A stretch of DNA of 30,983 bases, taken from positions 1 through 30,983 of IMG/VR virus record IMGVR_UViG_3300005663_000154, one strand, 5' to 3'. How positions within the stretch are numbered: position 1 is the stretch's first letter; every line of letters starts with the position of its first letter. Below are positions 13,119 to 21,620 of the stretch, piece after piece. The notes beneath the pieces were generated by a model that saw nothing but the letters and a program-made list of their open reading frames with translations, was not told the DNA's origin and made no database searches. The DNA comes from a virus. The position numbers were made by a program, and so were the translations under genes.

Positions 13119-13303
13119 TTCTTGATCTTCCTCCAGATGCTGATACCGGCAGATGCCAGGAAAACAACAAAGGTAATTATCACAATGTAGTCCGATGCCG
13201 GGTAATCGAAAATAAGATATTGCAACAAAGATTTCGGTGGGGCTTGCGCCACGGCTATAACCGTAGTTCCGAGTGCTGCTTGGGTAGCGATGCTGTCAAT
13301 CAT
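13115..13303 (-). CDS. holin-like membrane protein (62 aa)
   Basis: The 62-residue product has one strong membrane segment (about residues 39-56) followed by a basic tail (Trp-Arg-Lys-Ile-Lys-Lys). Before it is a moderately hydrophobic Ala-rich stretch (about 7-20). Size, charge and position directly before the endolysin with an ATGA overlap fit a small holin, which would open the inner membrane to release the endolysin. A spanin or other lysis accessory protein is possible. The call rests on topology and context, not on a conserved motif. Confidence 0.6.
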   Translation of the reverse strand: MIDSIATQAALGTTVIAVAQAPPKSLLQYLIFDYPASDYIVIITFVVFLASAGISIWRKIKK

Positions 13304-13318
13304 GGGCTTCCTTATGAC

Positions 13319-15307
13319 TCAATAGGTCAATGAATTTTCATTCACCGGATTCTGACTTAGGTTGTTAGTTACACCAGCCGCTGCGCCACTGATGACTGGT
13401 TGTACAGCAGGCGACCATGTTGTAGGGTTTGTCAGTATCTTCAATATGCGACTACGTTCAGCTGCAGGTAATGCCCCCATTAGATCAGCAGTTCCTTGGG
13501 GCGTTTTAAGCGCCTCTGTCAAAAGCCTCATCGTTTTTGTACCGATACGTTGTTCCAGAACTTCCATTCCGAGTTTAGCCGTGACAACAAATCGATTCAA
13601 CCAAGTAGGAAGGTAGGTTTTGCCAACGTTCTGCTGTAACAGTTCTTCAAGTGCCTTGGCACCCGCAGTAGCCTGTTCCTTCATAGCTGCGTCACGGATC
13701 ACGGTGGACGCTACTTCACGAAGTGATGCAATCTCACCCGCAGAAACTTCTTTGGCGATATTGTAACTACCAGGACCGAGTACCTTTTCCACCACTTGTG
13801 GCGAGTTCCCTTCGACCAATTTGATAAACTGCTCCGGGGTGTTCTTGAACAACTCAAGCGCCTTGCCGAACAGTTTGGTTTTAGCAATCTCTTTCATCCC
13901 GGCAGCATAATCAGCCAAATATTTTCCGTACCCAACGCCACCGGCATCCTCAATAGCCCGCACAAGCACCGGTTTAATGTCCATAACAACCTGGGCCGCA
14001 TGGTTATTCGCCTGCTTTTGACTGATACCAGGACGCAGACGTGCAATCACTGCATTGACTGAATTCTTGCGGATTGCATCCAGGGCAGCTGCATCGATGA
14101 TTCCACCCTTCCCGGTCCATTCAGCCAGATCATCTGCAATTTGACGCAGGGCACCCTCTATCAGATCGTTACCCGCAGTACCCGGTGTTCGCAGTTGCCG
14201 GATAGTTTGAATCAGAGCGTCCGTTCTCAACGGCTTCAGCCCATAGCTTTCCATCACATCGAGTGCAACCTTGGCAAACGTCCTGCCTTGCCCGAGATCC
14301 AGGGATGCAGTTGCAGCATCACTTGACCACTTTTCTGCTTTCACTGCCAGTTCACCGGCATAAGTGTAGCGCGGCACATTCGGCAGCCCGGAAGCAGGAG
14401 ACGTTCTTTTAGCTGCTTTCGTAGCAACACCTTTCAGATACTCCAGACGGCGAACCTTGTCACCTGCTTCGGTAGCCGCTTCAGTCGCCCGCACAACCTT
14501 TGCCTCCAGGCCAACGCCAGCTCTTGATGCCTGAGTTGCAATACGCAGTTCAGTTTCCAGTACAGGAACCAACCTATCGTTCAGCGCATTCTTCGCAGTC
14601 TTCTCAACAACCCGGACATCGGTCGCAGTTGACCCCTTCGCCAGTTGCTCAAGGGTATTTAACGATTGTTGTCTCTCTCCCTTTGCCTGCTTTCGAACAT
14701 ACCGCAGCGCCTCGGGCTCACCTCGTAGCCTTCGCTTCGACAGGGCCTGGAACGTGGGTTCATCGGCCACTTCGGCCACTACCTTCGCAGCAGTGACATC
14801 AGGTGATCCTCTTCGAAGTGCATTCACGGTCCCTGCAACATCTTCAACTGAACTCCTGAGAATATTCGTTGCCCGAGTCTTGGCTGCACTGAATAGATCG
14901 ATCCCTTTGCCGACAACCTTACCCACAACTCTACCGACCACCGGACCAGCTGCTTCAAAAGTACCGCCAAGCGCCACATCAGCCACAGAACTGAGTAACC
15001 GTTCCCCAGGTCCGCGGGGATCGGGAGTACCAAGATACTCATCGGCTATTCTCAAACCAGTCTTGGCGATCCCATACCCAAGGCCGGCGCCGCCTACTGC
15101 ACCACCAAGGCCAAGAGGCGCACCAACCACACCACCCATCATAATCCCACCAATTTCAGCTGCAGGAGCCACGTAGGGCCGTATATGCTCTTCCCACATA
15201 GTCATGGAATCTATGGGTTCAGGCGCAGCAAGCGGCTCCTGAGTCCCCAGGTACGCATCAGGATCGAAGTCCTGGGCAAGATAGGCATCGGGATCAAAAT
15301 CTGCCAT
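13319..15307 (-). CDS. P22 gp16-like DNA ejection protein
   Basis: The 662-residue protein is third of the three ejection-type genes, as gp16 is in P22 (609 residues). It opens with a tandem Phe-Asp-Pro-Asp-Ala-Tyr-Leu repeat (about residues 4-21). A Gly/Ala-rich hydrophobic stretch (about 50-85) could insert in membrane, and most of the rest is Ala- and Lys/Glu-rich helix and coiled coil. In P22 such proteins leave the capsid with the genome and form a conduit across the envelope. No transglycosylase motif is visible. The start at 15307 lies three bases after the upstream stop. The assignment relies on order, size and composition. Confidence 0.65.
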   Translation of the reverse strand: MADFDPDAYLAQDFDPDAYLGTQEPLAAPEPIDSMTMWEEHIRPYVAPAAEIGGIMMGGVVGAPLGLGGAVGGAGLGYGIAKTGLRIADEYLGTPDPRGPGERLLSSVADVALGGTFEAAGPVVGRVVGKVVGKGIDLFSAAKTRATNILRSSVEDVAGTVNALRRGSPDVTAAKVVAEVADEPTFQALSKRRLRGEPEALRYVRKQAKGERQQSLNTLEQLAKGSTATDVRVVEKTAKNALNDRLVPVLETELRIATQASRAGVGLEAKVVRATEAATEAGDKVRRLEYLKGVATKAAKRTSPASGLPNVPRYTYAGELAVKAEKWSSDAATASLDLGQGRTFAKVALDVMESYGLKPLRTDALIQTIRQLRTPGTAGNDLIEGALRQIADDLAEWTGKGGIIDAAALDAIRKNSVNAVIARLRPGISQKQANNHAAQVVMDIKPVLVRAIEDAGGVGYGKYLADYAAGMKEIAKTKLFGKALELFKNTPEQFIKLVEGNSPQVVEKVLGPGSYNIAKEVSAGEIASLREVASTVIRDAAMKEQATAGAKALEELLQQNVGKTYLPTWLNRFVVTAKLGMEVLEQRIGTKTMRLLTEALKTPQGTADLMGALPAAERSRILKILTNPTTWSPAVQPVISGAAAGVTNNLSQNPVNENSLTY

Positions 15308-15310
15308 AGG

Positions 15311-16579
15311 TCATTTTCCCAATCGTGTCTTGATTTCAACAGCTCGGGGATCCTCTGGATTCGCGTTAGCCCAGTCCAGTGCCTGTTGGTCGATTGTACT
15401 TAGCTTAGGCGCACCATCTGAATCAACCACTCTCGCACGTTTCTCAGCCCGTGCTACCCCGTTGCGAATGATCTGCCGAAACTCCATAGCCGCTTTTACA
15501 AAAGCACTCTCACTCTGTGATAGTCGCATTCGTTCGATTGCGGTAGTAGCCTTGTTACCCTCAACCTCGGTAATCTGACCACCACCTTTCAGGGTCTCAA
15601 ATGCCGTCAGGAACGCTGCACCGGTCATCTGATCGAACAGTGCCTGGAAGTTAGCAGCTTCGGTGCCGGGGATGAATCTTTGGCCCGGTGCCCAGGTAGC
15701 ACCCACCACGGATTCAAATCCAGGATGCTGTGGAATCCCTTTGTCTTCGTTGCCAATCATCTGATCAATGACATCCAGACTCTTGTTAGCTTCCTGAATA
15801 ACCTTCGGCAGCTCTCGTTCTGCGACTGCCTGATCTTCACCAATCTCCTTACCCGCTGCTTTTGCGGCGGCTATTTGTTGCTGAAATTCGGGATCTGCAT
15901 CCATATCCAGTTTCATCTGACGAAGGGTGTTGGCTTCTTTCTGACGTTCATTTCTCATTTCAGCAGCAGTCAATCTCACCTCTTGGCCGCGCCGTTGAGT
16001 TTCCAGTCTCGCCATTGCAGTTTCATTTTTCAGTACATTCTCTGCACCGACCTTGGACTCCTGAATCAACTTATTAAATGCTTCCGGTCCTTTTTCTATC
16101 GCTTCTTGAATCCGCTGCATTGATTTCTCAGGCGTAACACCTCTTGAGGTTAGCCAGGGTCCTAGAATTGGATCAGCATGATTACCTTCATGCCAGCTCA
16201 TGTAATCTTCTGGACCGGTTACACCGTCTAACGTTTGACGAGAGGCTTCCAGTCGTTTGATGATGAGTTCACTTTGTGTCTTTTGCCGAGTGAACTCCGC
16301 TGTTTCTTGATTCGAAAGCGATGTAGCAAGATCGGCGCCCGACTTACCAAATCGAATCAATCCTTTGCGAAAGTTTGGTGATCCAAGATCTGCGCCTTTA
16401 AGATATTGGCGCAATTGATTCTGTTCCTCGACAGTCTTCTCATAAGTTTCCAACTTCATTTCAGCCAAAGCATTTGCTTGCTGACTGGATTTAATTGCTT
16501 GATATTTCCCCATCTGATTAAGAGGAGATTCAAGTTGTAACGGTCTTACCCGAAGTGCAATTGAAGGATCAATAGGCAT
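15311..16579 (-). CDS. P22 gp20-like DNA ejection protein
   Basis: The 422-residue protein is rich in Gln, Glu, Lys and Ala with long predicted helices and coiled coils (notably about 25-60 and 190-260). It sits between the gp7-like and gp16-like genes, the place of gp20 in P22 (471 residues). A more globular C-terminal part (about 290-400) contains an Ile-Thr-Glu-Val-Glu-Gly-Asn-Lys-Ala-Thr segment that I associate with phage internal proteins. Shine-Dalgarno GAGGAT precedes ATG 16579. It is expected to be ejected into the host with DNA. The call comes from context and composition. Confidence 0.6.
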   Translation of the reverse strand: MPIDPSIALRVRPLQLESPLNQMGKYQAIKSSQQANALAEMKLETYEKTVEEQNQLRQYLKGADLGSPNFRKGLIRFGKSGADLATSLSNQETAEFTRQKTQSELIIKRLEASRQTLDGVTGPEDYMSWHEGNHADPILGPWLTSRGVTPEKSMQRIQEAIEKGPEAFNKLIQESKVGAENVLKNETAMARLETQRRGQEVRLTAAEMRNERQKEANTLRQMKLDMDADPEFQQQIAAAKAAGKEIGEDQAVAERELPKVIQEANKSLDVIDQMIGNEDKGIPQHPGFESVVGATWAPGQRFIPGTEAANFQALFDQMTGAAFLTAFETLKGGGQITEVEGNKATTAIERMRLSQSESAFVKAAMEFRQIIRNGVARAEKRARVVDSDGAPKLSTIDQQALDWANANPEDPRAVEIKTRLGK

Positions 16580-16588
16580 AGTTTATCC

Positions 16589-17272
16589 TCACGCACCCAT
16601 ATAAGGAGGCGTACCCTGTTGTGATTGCAGCAGTTTCATGTACTTCTGATTTTGCCAGTAGTTTAACCCGGTACCCAGGGCAGAAGTGAGCGCATTCGCT
16701 GTACCAACGTACCCGGATGCACGAGCGTTGGCAGCCCCGGTGATTGCCTCAGTGGCTCCCTGAGTATATCGACCAGTGGCTGCACCTATTCTGCCTACCG
16801 AAGTTTGACCAACCCCCGCCAGACTTTGAAGCGGTTGTAACCGTGCTTCACGATTGGACTGATAACGATTAAAGGCATTGGTGTACTCACCACTGGCATA
16901 CTCTTGTCCATATCGAGTTGCTGCTTTAAGCGCACGACCTGAAACCAAATCACCCCTGACAGATGCTTGTCGATCCAGGGACTTCAGTCCTTCTTTAAGT
17001 CGAAACTGGTATCCAGGTTCCTGCTCAAGATCGGCGCCGGTAAACTCACCGGTAAACTCACCGCCAGGTTCCAGGCCAGCAGTAATTCGTGCCAGAGCAT
17101 TAACCCCGGCTTCTTGCCAAGGTGCCTCACGCTCCTTTTGCTCCTGGAACATCTGGTACTCAAGATCACCTGCCTTTTCTGCTGCTTTGGCTTGAGTCTT
17201 ACCTGCTTTCCCGGAGGCAACTGCTCCAATGACAGCAGTTCCTACAATAGCTCCTGCTACCCAAAAAGTCAT
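16589..17272 (-). CDS. P22 gp7-like DNA transfer/ejection protein
   Basis: The 227-residue protein matches P22 gp7 in length (229) and layout. It has an N-terminal Gly/Ala membrane-type helix (about 3-21), then a charged helix, then the characteristic Pro-Gly-Tyr-Gln-Phe-Arg-Leu-Lys-Glu-Gly segment. Gly-Arg-Ala-Leu-Lys-Ala and Tyr-x-Asn-Ala-Phe-Asn-Arg-Tyr follow. Families of this type are packaged in the virion and ejected first to help build the DNA channel. The start overlaps the cupin-like gene stop (ATG 17272, stop ending 17269). A Glu-Phe-Thr-Gly duplication is seen near residue 73. Confidence 0.8.
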   Translation of the reverse strand: MTFWVAGAIVGTAVIGAVASGKAGKTQAKAAEKAGDLEYQMFQEQKEREAPWQEAGVNALARITAGLEPGGEFTGEFTGADLEQEPGYQFRLKEGLKSLDRQASVRGDLVSGRALKAATRYGQEYASGEYTNAFNRYQSNREARLQPLQSLAGVGQTSVGRIGAATGRYTQGATEAITGAANARASGYVGTANALTSALGTGLNYWQNQKYMKLLQSQQGTPPYMGA

Positions 17273-17724
17273 GGTGTCACCTCAATTGACTGTTTCTTAG
17301 CCACATTGCCTAATTCGAACATACTATTGGGGTCATCTTCAACTAATTCATTCTCAGCGTCTTCGATAGTCAGTGAGTCCGTGCGATGGAATGTCATGCA
17401 CAGCGCGTCTGTAACCGCGTACACGGCACGTTTGGTGCCAGGCTTACTAGATATCAACTTGGGACCGGTGATCTCCTGTACCCCATCGTCCGTGGTGATC
17501 GCCACGGTTCCTGAGACAATCAGGTAGAAGTGCTCTTTCTTGTGAACCTTGCCGATCACCAGGACCCCTGCTGGCCGGAATACTTCTCGACAGTACATGC
17601 CAGCATGAAACGTGTGAGTGGTCTCCGGTTCGAACTGAGGCATCTTGGACACCTCGACCTGAAGCGCATTGACCTGATCGATCATGGGCACCTGGGAGTT
17701 TGGTTGTTCGATTTTTTTATGCAT
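17269..17724 (-). CDS. cupin-fold phage protein
   Basis: The 151-residue protein has a cupin core. There is Tyr-Cys-Arg-Glu-Val-Phe-Arg-Pro-Ala-Gly, Leu-Val-Ile-Gly-Lys-Val-His-Lys-Lys-Glu-His, Val-Ser-Gly-Thr-Val-Ala-Ile, and later Pro-Gly-Thr-Lys-Arg. The His-x3-Glu-His arrangement could bind a metal. Similar single-cupin proteins occur next to ejection genes in other short-tailed phages. The position equals P22 gp14, whose role is poorly known. The start is ATG 17724; ATG 17685 is an alternative because the upstream ribosome site is distant. A capsid accessory or assembly role is only inferred. Confidence 0.7.
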   Translation of the reverse strand: MHKKIEQPNSQVPMIDQVNALQVEVSKMPQFEPETTHTFHAGMYCREVFRPAGVLVIGKVHKKEHFYLIVSGTVAITTDDGVQEITGPKLISSKPGTKRAVYAVTDALCMTFHRTDSLTIEDAENELVEDDPNSMFELGNVAKKQSIEVTP

Positions 17725-17729
17725 AAAAG

Positions 17730-17918
17730 TCAGGTGTCCTTGTTGTCCTGGTCCCCTTGATTCTCTGGGTCTCTGCGCTGGTCATCTAGCTGCTGAATGC
17801 AGGCTGTGAGTTTGGCGCAGAGCATAGCACTTGCCCTGGCTTGCGCTGTAAATACTCTTGTTTTTTCTTCCATCATTGCTAACAGATTTTCATAGTCTGA
17901 CTTGCTTAGTAAATTCAT
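17730..17918 (-). CDS. small helical hypothetical protein (62 aa)
   Basis: The 62-residue product starts at ATG 17918, with TAGGAG overlapping the stop of the tail-fibre gene. It is predicted as one long amphipathic helix (about 5-46) with two Cys, followed by a very polar tail rich in Asp, Gln and Arg. It could be a tail-fibre chaperone or an assembly partner given its position, but there is no motif to support that. Its stop lies five bases before the cupin gene start. Confidence 0.5.
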   Translation of the reverse strand: MNLLSKSDYENLLAMMEEKTRVFTAQARASAMLCAKLTACIQQLDDQRRDPENQGDQDNKDT

Positions 17919-17919
17919 A

Positions 17920-20427
17920 TTATGCTCCTAGCGCACCATGTACTAAAAAGGCATCAATTAATGCGTGAACATGTTGTGCAAGTACTTCAAGTGTTACTGT
18001 TGAAGTAGCAAAACCGGTTCTAGTTTGTGTTCCAGTTGGCGAAGTCCAACCTGTATCTCTATTTCTTATTACCTGAGTTCCATCTACAAAGTAAGCGTCA
18101 GTAGTATTTATTGAACTTACAGCAACTTTTCCACTTCCAGCTATACGAAGTAATCTAAGATCTCCAGTGCCGTTATCTATATTAATGCCCCATTCCTCTC
18201 CTGCTCCATTAACTAGTCGTGTATGATTAGAACTACCATTATATATCCGTGCAGTCTCACTAATTATAGCGTCTCGTGCTGCTAGTGCTGTTGTTGCATT
18301 TGATCCAATTGCTATCGGAGTGAATGCAAATTTATTGAACAATCCTCGCGTGTCGTGATAATAAAGACTTGCACCTGTATTAATAGTCGGGTTCGGAGCA
18401 TTATTGTCCTTGTCAAGCTGCCAAAAAATATTGTCATGTGAAGCAACCGTTGCCTCCGGCGTTCCTTCCGCAACGAAAGGCCCGACATAACCGATACTAA
18501 AGAAATAATTGTGTCTTGCCGTTAATGCATTGACCGAGCCAGCACGAAGGATCCCAGCTTCACCGGCGCCCCTTGCTGCTCTAAAGATCCGAGTGAGTTG
18601 AAACGTATTGTTATCAGTCGGGCCAACATCAAGACCGATACCGTTGAAGTGTTTGAACGATAGGTTCTCGAACCAGTTAAAACTCGTGTTCGCGATAGAG
18701 TCCCCACCGAGGCGCAAACAGGCTCCTGCTTCCCTAAAGTGCTCCCATTGAATGTTTCTAATTTGATTGTGTTGGCAATCTCTTGCCTCACCCAAGGTAG
18801 CCACTACACTCATTTCAAAACCGGCATCGGTGAAGTCGAGAAAACCAAGATCAGAATATTCACAGTAACTGGTAGATACGACATCCAAGCCGATTGCTGC
18901 ACTGGTATCAGCTACTCCGCTCGCTAGATTCACATCGGTAGTTACAATCGTTGTTGTTGAAGACACTACGACAAATCCGTTAGGACCCGTACCACGAATA
19001 GCAGCACTGATGGTTACTACTGCCCCACTGGAATTAGCGTAATAGTTCGGAGAGGAAGTAAACGCATTGATGTTTGTAGCAACGTTTGTTGCGGTTACAG
19101 TTAGACTCGTATCGAAGGCTTCCGCGCCACTCATGATCTGAATGCTATTGACTGTTATACCATCAACACTACCACCTCCACCACTATCCAGTGTCACGGT
19201 GCCATTCGAATGAGTTGGGGCATTGGCGTCGAACTTTATTTTCTTAACACCACAGGCTCTCAGCGATTGGTTTCCGCCACCAGAGACAGCCGTCACTTGA
19301 AGTATTGTCCCGCCAGCAGACCCGGTCCATTTCAATCCAGTAGTAGCAGGCTCGCCTCCAAGGTCATGAAATCCGCCTGCTGGTGCGCCACCTTCAATTA
19401 TTACACCTCGACTATTTACTACCAATCCTGTCGCAATAGCATAGGTTGACGCTGGTAGAAATACTGTACCTCCCCCTGCGGCTTCAACAAAATCAATAGC
19501 TGCCTGTATCGCTGTGGAATCATCGGTTGAGCCATCGCCTACTGCACCAAACGATATAACATTGAACTTACCTGGAAACGATCCAATACCTAATGTCAAA
19601 TCAATATTGTCATCGGGCATCGTGAGCACCCGTACCGTGCTATTCGAGATAGCGCCCACATCGATGCGCATCTCTTTATTGGTACCGAATGTCACCAGCG
19701 AGGTCGAATCGGGTACAGGCAATGCCGCGGCCACATTGGCTGTATCGGTTACATCTGCGTTGGTCTCTATGCCGTCCAGCTTGCTGCCGTCCACCGACAG
19801 ATCCCGACCATCCACTGTCTGAGTGCTGAGCATGGTGATGTTACCGGTCATCTGTCCGCCGCCCCTGGATAGAGCGGCAGCTGCTAAGGTGCCCTCTGCC
19901 TCAGTAGCAAATGATCCTGTGCCTGGCGTGAGATCAATGTCCGCGTCCGCCATGGTAATCGTGCGTGTATTACCTGCAGTGATACCACTAGCATCTACAT
20001 CAATCTCCTTTGTCGGGTCAGCGACGTTCTGTATGGCGAAGACGTTATCGGGGAATATGGTCAATGCAGCCCCGGCACCTCCGGCGACATGGCTTGGAAA
20101 GAATCCCGTAAGATCTATATTCTCTACCAAGGTTAGCTGGCCACCTCCAGCTGCTAAGTATCTATAGACAAGCTTGGCAATCAAGAAGCCTGAACCTCTA
20201 TATGCTGCAGGGATTGTATAGGTACCAAACTTGGAGCCATCAGTAATGGCAGCTGCATCGCTGTTATAGAAGTCGCCAGGAAGATTCACAAACACCTTGC
20301 AATCTCCCGCGTCCTGAGACACCACTCCCCACACTACCCAGATAATACGATCATTGTTGGACGCGGCGTTTCCTGAGCTGTCCACCCGGAAATTATAGAG
20401 ATCCTTTCCTGCTGTGTACGCTGTACT
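17920..20427 (-). CDS. tail fibre/tailspike, C-terminal part (split by frame change)
   Basis: This open frame continues the protein of 20426-21091 in the +1 frame and lacks its own credible start; the first available start codon in frame is a TTG far inside the upstream gene. The 835 residues begin with a fibre-type domain (Trp-Val-Val-Trp-Gly-Val-Val...Asp-Cys-Lys-Val-Phe-Val-Asn-Leu-Pro). Two copies of a fibre repeat follow (Lys-Glu-Ile-Asp-Val...Arg-Thr-Ile-Thr-Met...Asp-Ile-Asp-Leu-Thr). Next comes a pectate-lyase-type beta-helix start (Phe-Gly-Ala-Val-Gly-Asp-Gly-Ser-Thr-Asp-Asp-Ser-Thr-Ala-Ile-Gln). A long beta-helical region and a distinct C-terminal cap follow. It likely recognises or degrades surface polysaccharide. 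It may be made by frameshifting, or be broken. Confidence 0.7.
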   Translation of the reverse strand, partial: STAYTAGKDLYNFRVDSSGNAASNNDRIIWVVWGVVSQDAGDCKVFVNLPGDFYNSDAAAITDGSKFGTYTIPAAYRGSGFLIAKLVYRYLAAGGGQLTLVENIDLTGFFPSHVAGGAGAALTIFPDNVFAIQNVADPTKEIDVDASGITAGNTRTITMADADIDLTPGTGSFATEAEGTLAAAALSRGGGQMTGNITMLSTQTVDGRDLSVDGSKLDGIETNADVTDTANVAAALPVPDSTSLVTFGTNKEMRIDVGAISNSTVRVLTMPDDNIDLTLGIGSFPGKFNVISFGAVGDGSTDDSTAIQAAIDFVEAAGGGTVFLPASTYAIATGLVVNSRGVIIEGGAPAGGFHDLGGEPATTGLKWTGSAGGTILQVTAVSGGGNQSLRACGVKKIKFDANAPTHSNGTVTLDSGGGGSVDGITVNSIQIMSGAEAFDTSLTVTATNVATNINAFTSSPNYYANSSGAVVTISAAIRGTGPNGFVVVSSTTTIVTTDVNLASGVADTSAAIGLDVVSTSYCEYSDLGFLDFTDAGFEMSVVATLGEARDCQHNQIRNIQWEHFREAGACLRLGGDSIANTSFNWFENLSFKHFNGIGLDVGPTDNNTFQLTRIFRAARGAGEAGILRAGSVNALTARHNYFFSIGYVGPFVAEGTPEATVASHDNIFWQLDKDNNAPNPTINTGASLYYHDTRGLFNKFAFTPIAIGSNATTALAARDAIISETARIYNGSSNHTRLVNGAGEEWGINIDNGTGDLRLLRIAGSGKVAVSSINTTDAYFVDGTQVIRNRDTGWTSPTGTQTRTGFATSTVTLEVLAQHVHALIDAFLVHGALGA

Positions 20428-21091
20428 ATGATTCGGTGAAGAACGTGGTGAGATTAGTTGTGCCACCGCCCGAGCTGTCGAAAGCCGGAAAATCGTGTAG
20501 ATGCAACTGCAAGACTTCGCCGGCAGCCACTGCAATCGTTAGTGCGTCGGGTGAGGGACCTGTATCAAGCGTTGGTGTGCATAGTGTGCCATCCGACCAT
20601 GTTGCTGGCTGCGCACGAATCCACTCATTCATTTCCTGTAGATGCCCATCTTCTGTCGTATCATTCCAGATATGATCAGTGTGTAGATGTGTCTTAAACG
20701 TCCCATATGTAGCTACGCGAGCGGCACTTGGGATAAGAAACTCGCCGATTGGAATAAACTCTTCTGTAGTAGGAAAGCCTGATGTTGACTTGGTTAGAAC
20801 TGCAGGAGTAGCCTTTCGGATGTAGACGAAATTGATCTGGGGCGAGATGTCAGAGCCGAGCGTGAGGGCAATAGTCTTAGCCCCGACGAGGATGATAGGC
20901 CCAGCATCAAATAGCATTGTTACATTGCCACCGCCGTCCTGTTCAACCGTGAGCGTGACTACTCCTGCTGCGCTCGTAACAACAGCAGAGAGGGTCTCGA
21001 CAGTAAGCCCTATATAGAAATTATAGGCGGTACTTACAATCGAACCTACAAGATTCGGTAGCTGGACGAGAGGAAGCTGGTTATGCAGCAT
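20426..21091 (-). CDS. tail fibre, N-terminal part (split by frame change)
   Basis: The 221-residue product starts at ATG 21091, overlapping the end of the previous gene. It is beta-rich and has a His-rich Leu-His-Thr-Asp-His-Ile-Trp-Asn-Asp-Thr segment (about 138-147). It ends in Leu-His-Leu-His-Asp-Phe-Pro-Ala-Phe-Asp-Ser-Ser, then stops at TAG 20428-20426. In fibre proteins I know of this type, that segment runs on into the Trp-Gly-Val-Val domain that is present here in the next frame. A one-base change or frameshift near 20428 would give a 1056-residue protein. The N-terminal part probably attaches to the tail hub built by the gp4- and gp10-like proteins. Confidence 0.7.
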   Translation of the reverse strand: MLHNQLPLVQLPNLVGSIVSTAYNFYIGLTVETLSAVVTSAAGVVTLTVEQDGGGNVTMLFDAGPIILVGAKTIALTLGSDISPQINFVYIRKATPAVLTKSTSGFPTTEEFIPIGEFLIPSAARVATYGTFKTHLHTDHIWNDTTEDGHLQEMNEWIRAQPATWSDGTLCTPTLDTGPSPDALTIAVAAGEVLQLHLHDFPAFDSSGGGTTNLTTFFTES

Positions 21092-21447
21092 TAGGCAATC
21101 CTGTTCACATAGCCAGTAATATTGATGGCCGATGCCGCGTCACTGAAAGCCTTAACAAGCAACCCTCCATTCAGCATCTGTCCAGTTGCTATCGGCATAG
21201 GCGGACTGTTGGCTTGAATAGGCAGTGCCTTAACCAGAAGGTTGCCGGGATCTGACACCCCTCCCCACTCGATTGTCAGCAACACGGGTTGTCCTGTAAC
21301 ATTCGTAGCCCAGAGATAAATCTCCTCGAAGTCCGTGGCACTATCGACTGCAGTATGAATTGCCGTTCCTGGCGTAGCAGTTTGAACTACAATTATCGGC
21401 GTACCACTTGTCGATTCGCTCAACAAAAATCTGGTAAAATTTGCCAT
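21091..21447 (-). CDS. conserved phage structural-region protein (118 aa)
   Basis: The 118-residue beta-rich protein starts two bases after the stop of the 56-residue gene. Motifs Gly-Asn-Leu-Leu-Val-Lys-Ala-Leu-Pro-Ile...Ser-Pro-Pro-Met-Pro-Ile and the ending Ile-Thr-Gly-Tyr-Val-Asn-Arg-Ile are ones I recall in hypothetical proteins between gp10-like genes and tail fibres of short-tailed phages. It fits a tail hub, adaptor or trimeric decoration protein, but its role is not established. Its stop overlaps the fibre start. Confidence 0.65.
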   Translation of the reverse strand: MANFTRFLLSESTSGTPIIVVQTATPGTAIHTAVDSATDFEEIYLWATNVTGQPVLLTIEWGGVSDPGNLLVKALPIQANSPPMPIATGQMLNGGLLVKAFSDAASAINITGYVNRIA

Positions 21448-21449
21448 AA

Positions 21450-21620
21450 TTATGGTCCGAAAACTTGGTTCCGTAAAATAGATTGATCACCAACATCCTG
21501 ACCGCTCCCAGTCGAATGGAACAAGCTCAAAAAGAACCGATACCATTCACGAGAAATCAGCCCAGTACGAGGATCATTAAACGGAACCCGAGGTGGTACG
21601 ATATTGGTAATATCAGCCAT
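21450..21620 (-). CDS. small conserved tail-region protein (56 aa)
   Basis: The 56-residue ORF from ATG 21620 overlaps the end of the gp10-like gene by 8 bp and ends two bases before the next ATG. Its start, Met-Ala-Asp-Ile-Thr-Asn-Ile-Val-Pro-Pro-Arg-Val-Pro-Phe, then Asp-Pro-Arg-Thr-Gly-Leu-Ile-Ser-Arg-Glu-Trp-Tyr-Arg-Phe-Phe, is a pattern I recognise in short proteins at this locus in many phages. The Pro-rich head and aromatic core suggest a structural peptide that docks on the tail. Function unproven. Confidence 0.7.
   Translation of the reverse strand: MADITNIVPPRVPFNDPRTGLISREWYRFFLSLFHSTGSGQDVGDQSILRNQVFGP

Noticed and set aside
14754-15176. Plus-strand Pro/Ala/Thr-rich ORF
   Set aside because: Shadow of the Gly/Ala/Val-rich gp16-like gene; composition follows from the opposite strand.
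15680-16123. Plus-strand 147-residue ORF
   Set aside because: Shadow of the gp20-like coiled-coil gene; Phe/Leu/Ser/His-rich as expected for antisense of Lys/Glu/Gln codons.
20428-20535. TTG at 20535 as an independent start for the second fibre frame
   Set aside because: Residues encoded between 20535 and 20428 in that frame are Cys/Ser/Arg-rich and not protein-like, and the other frame is clearly coding there.
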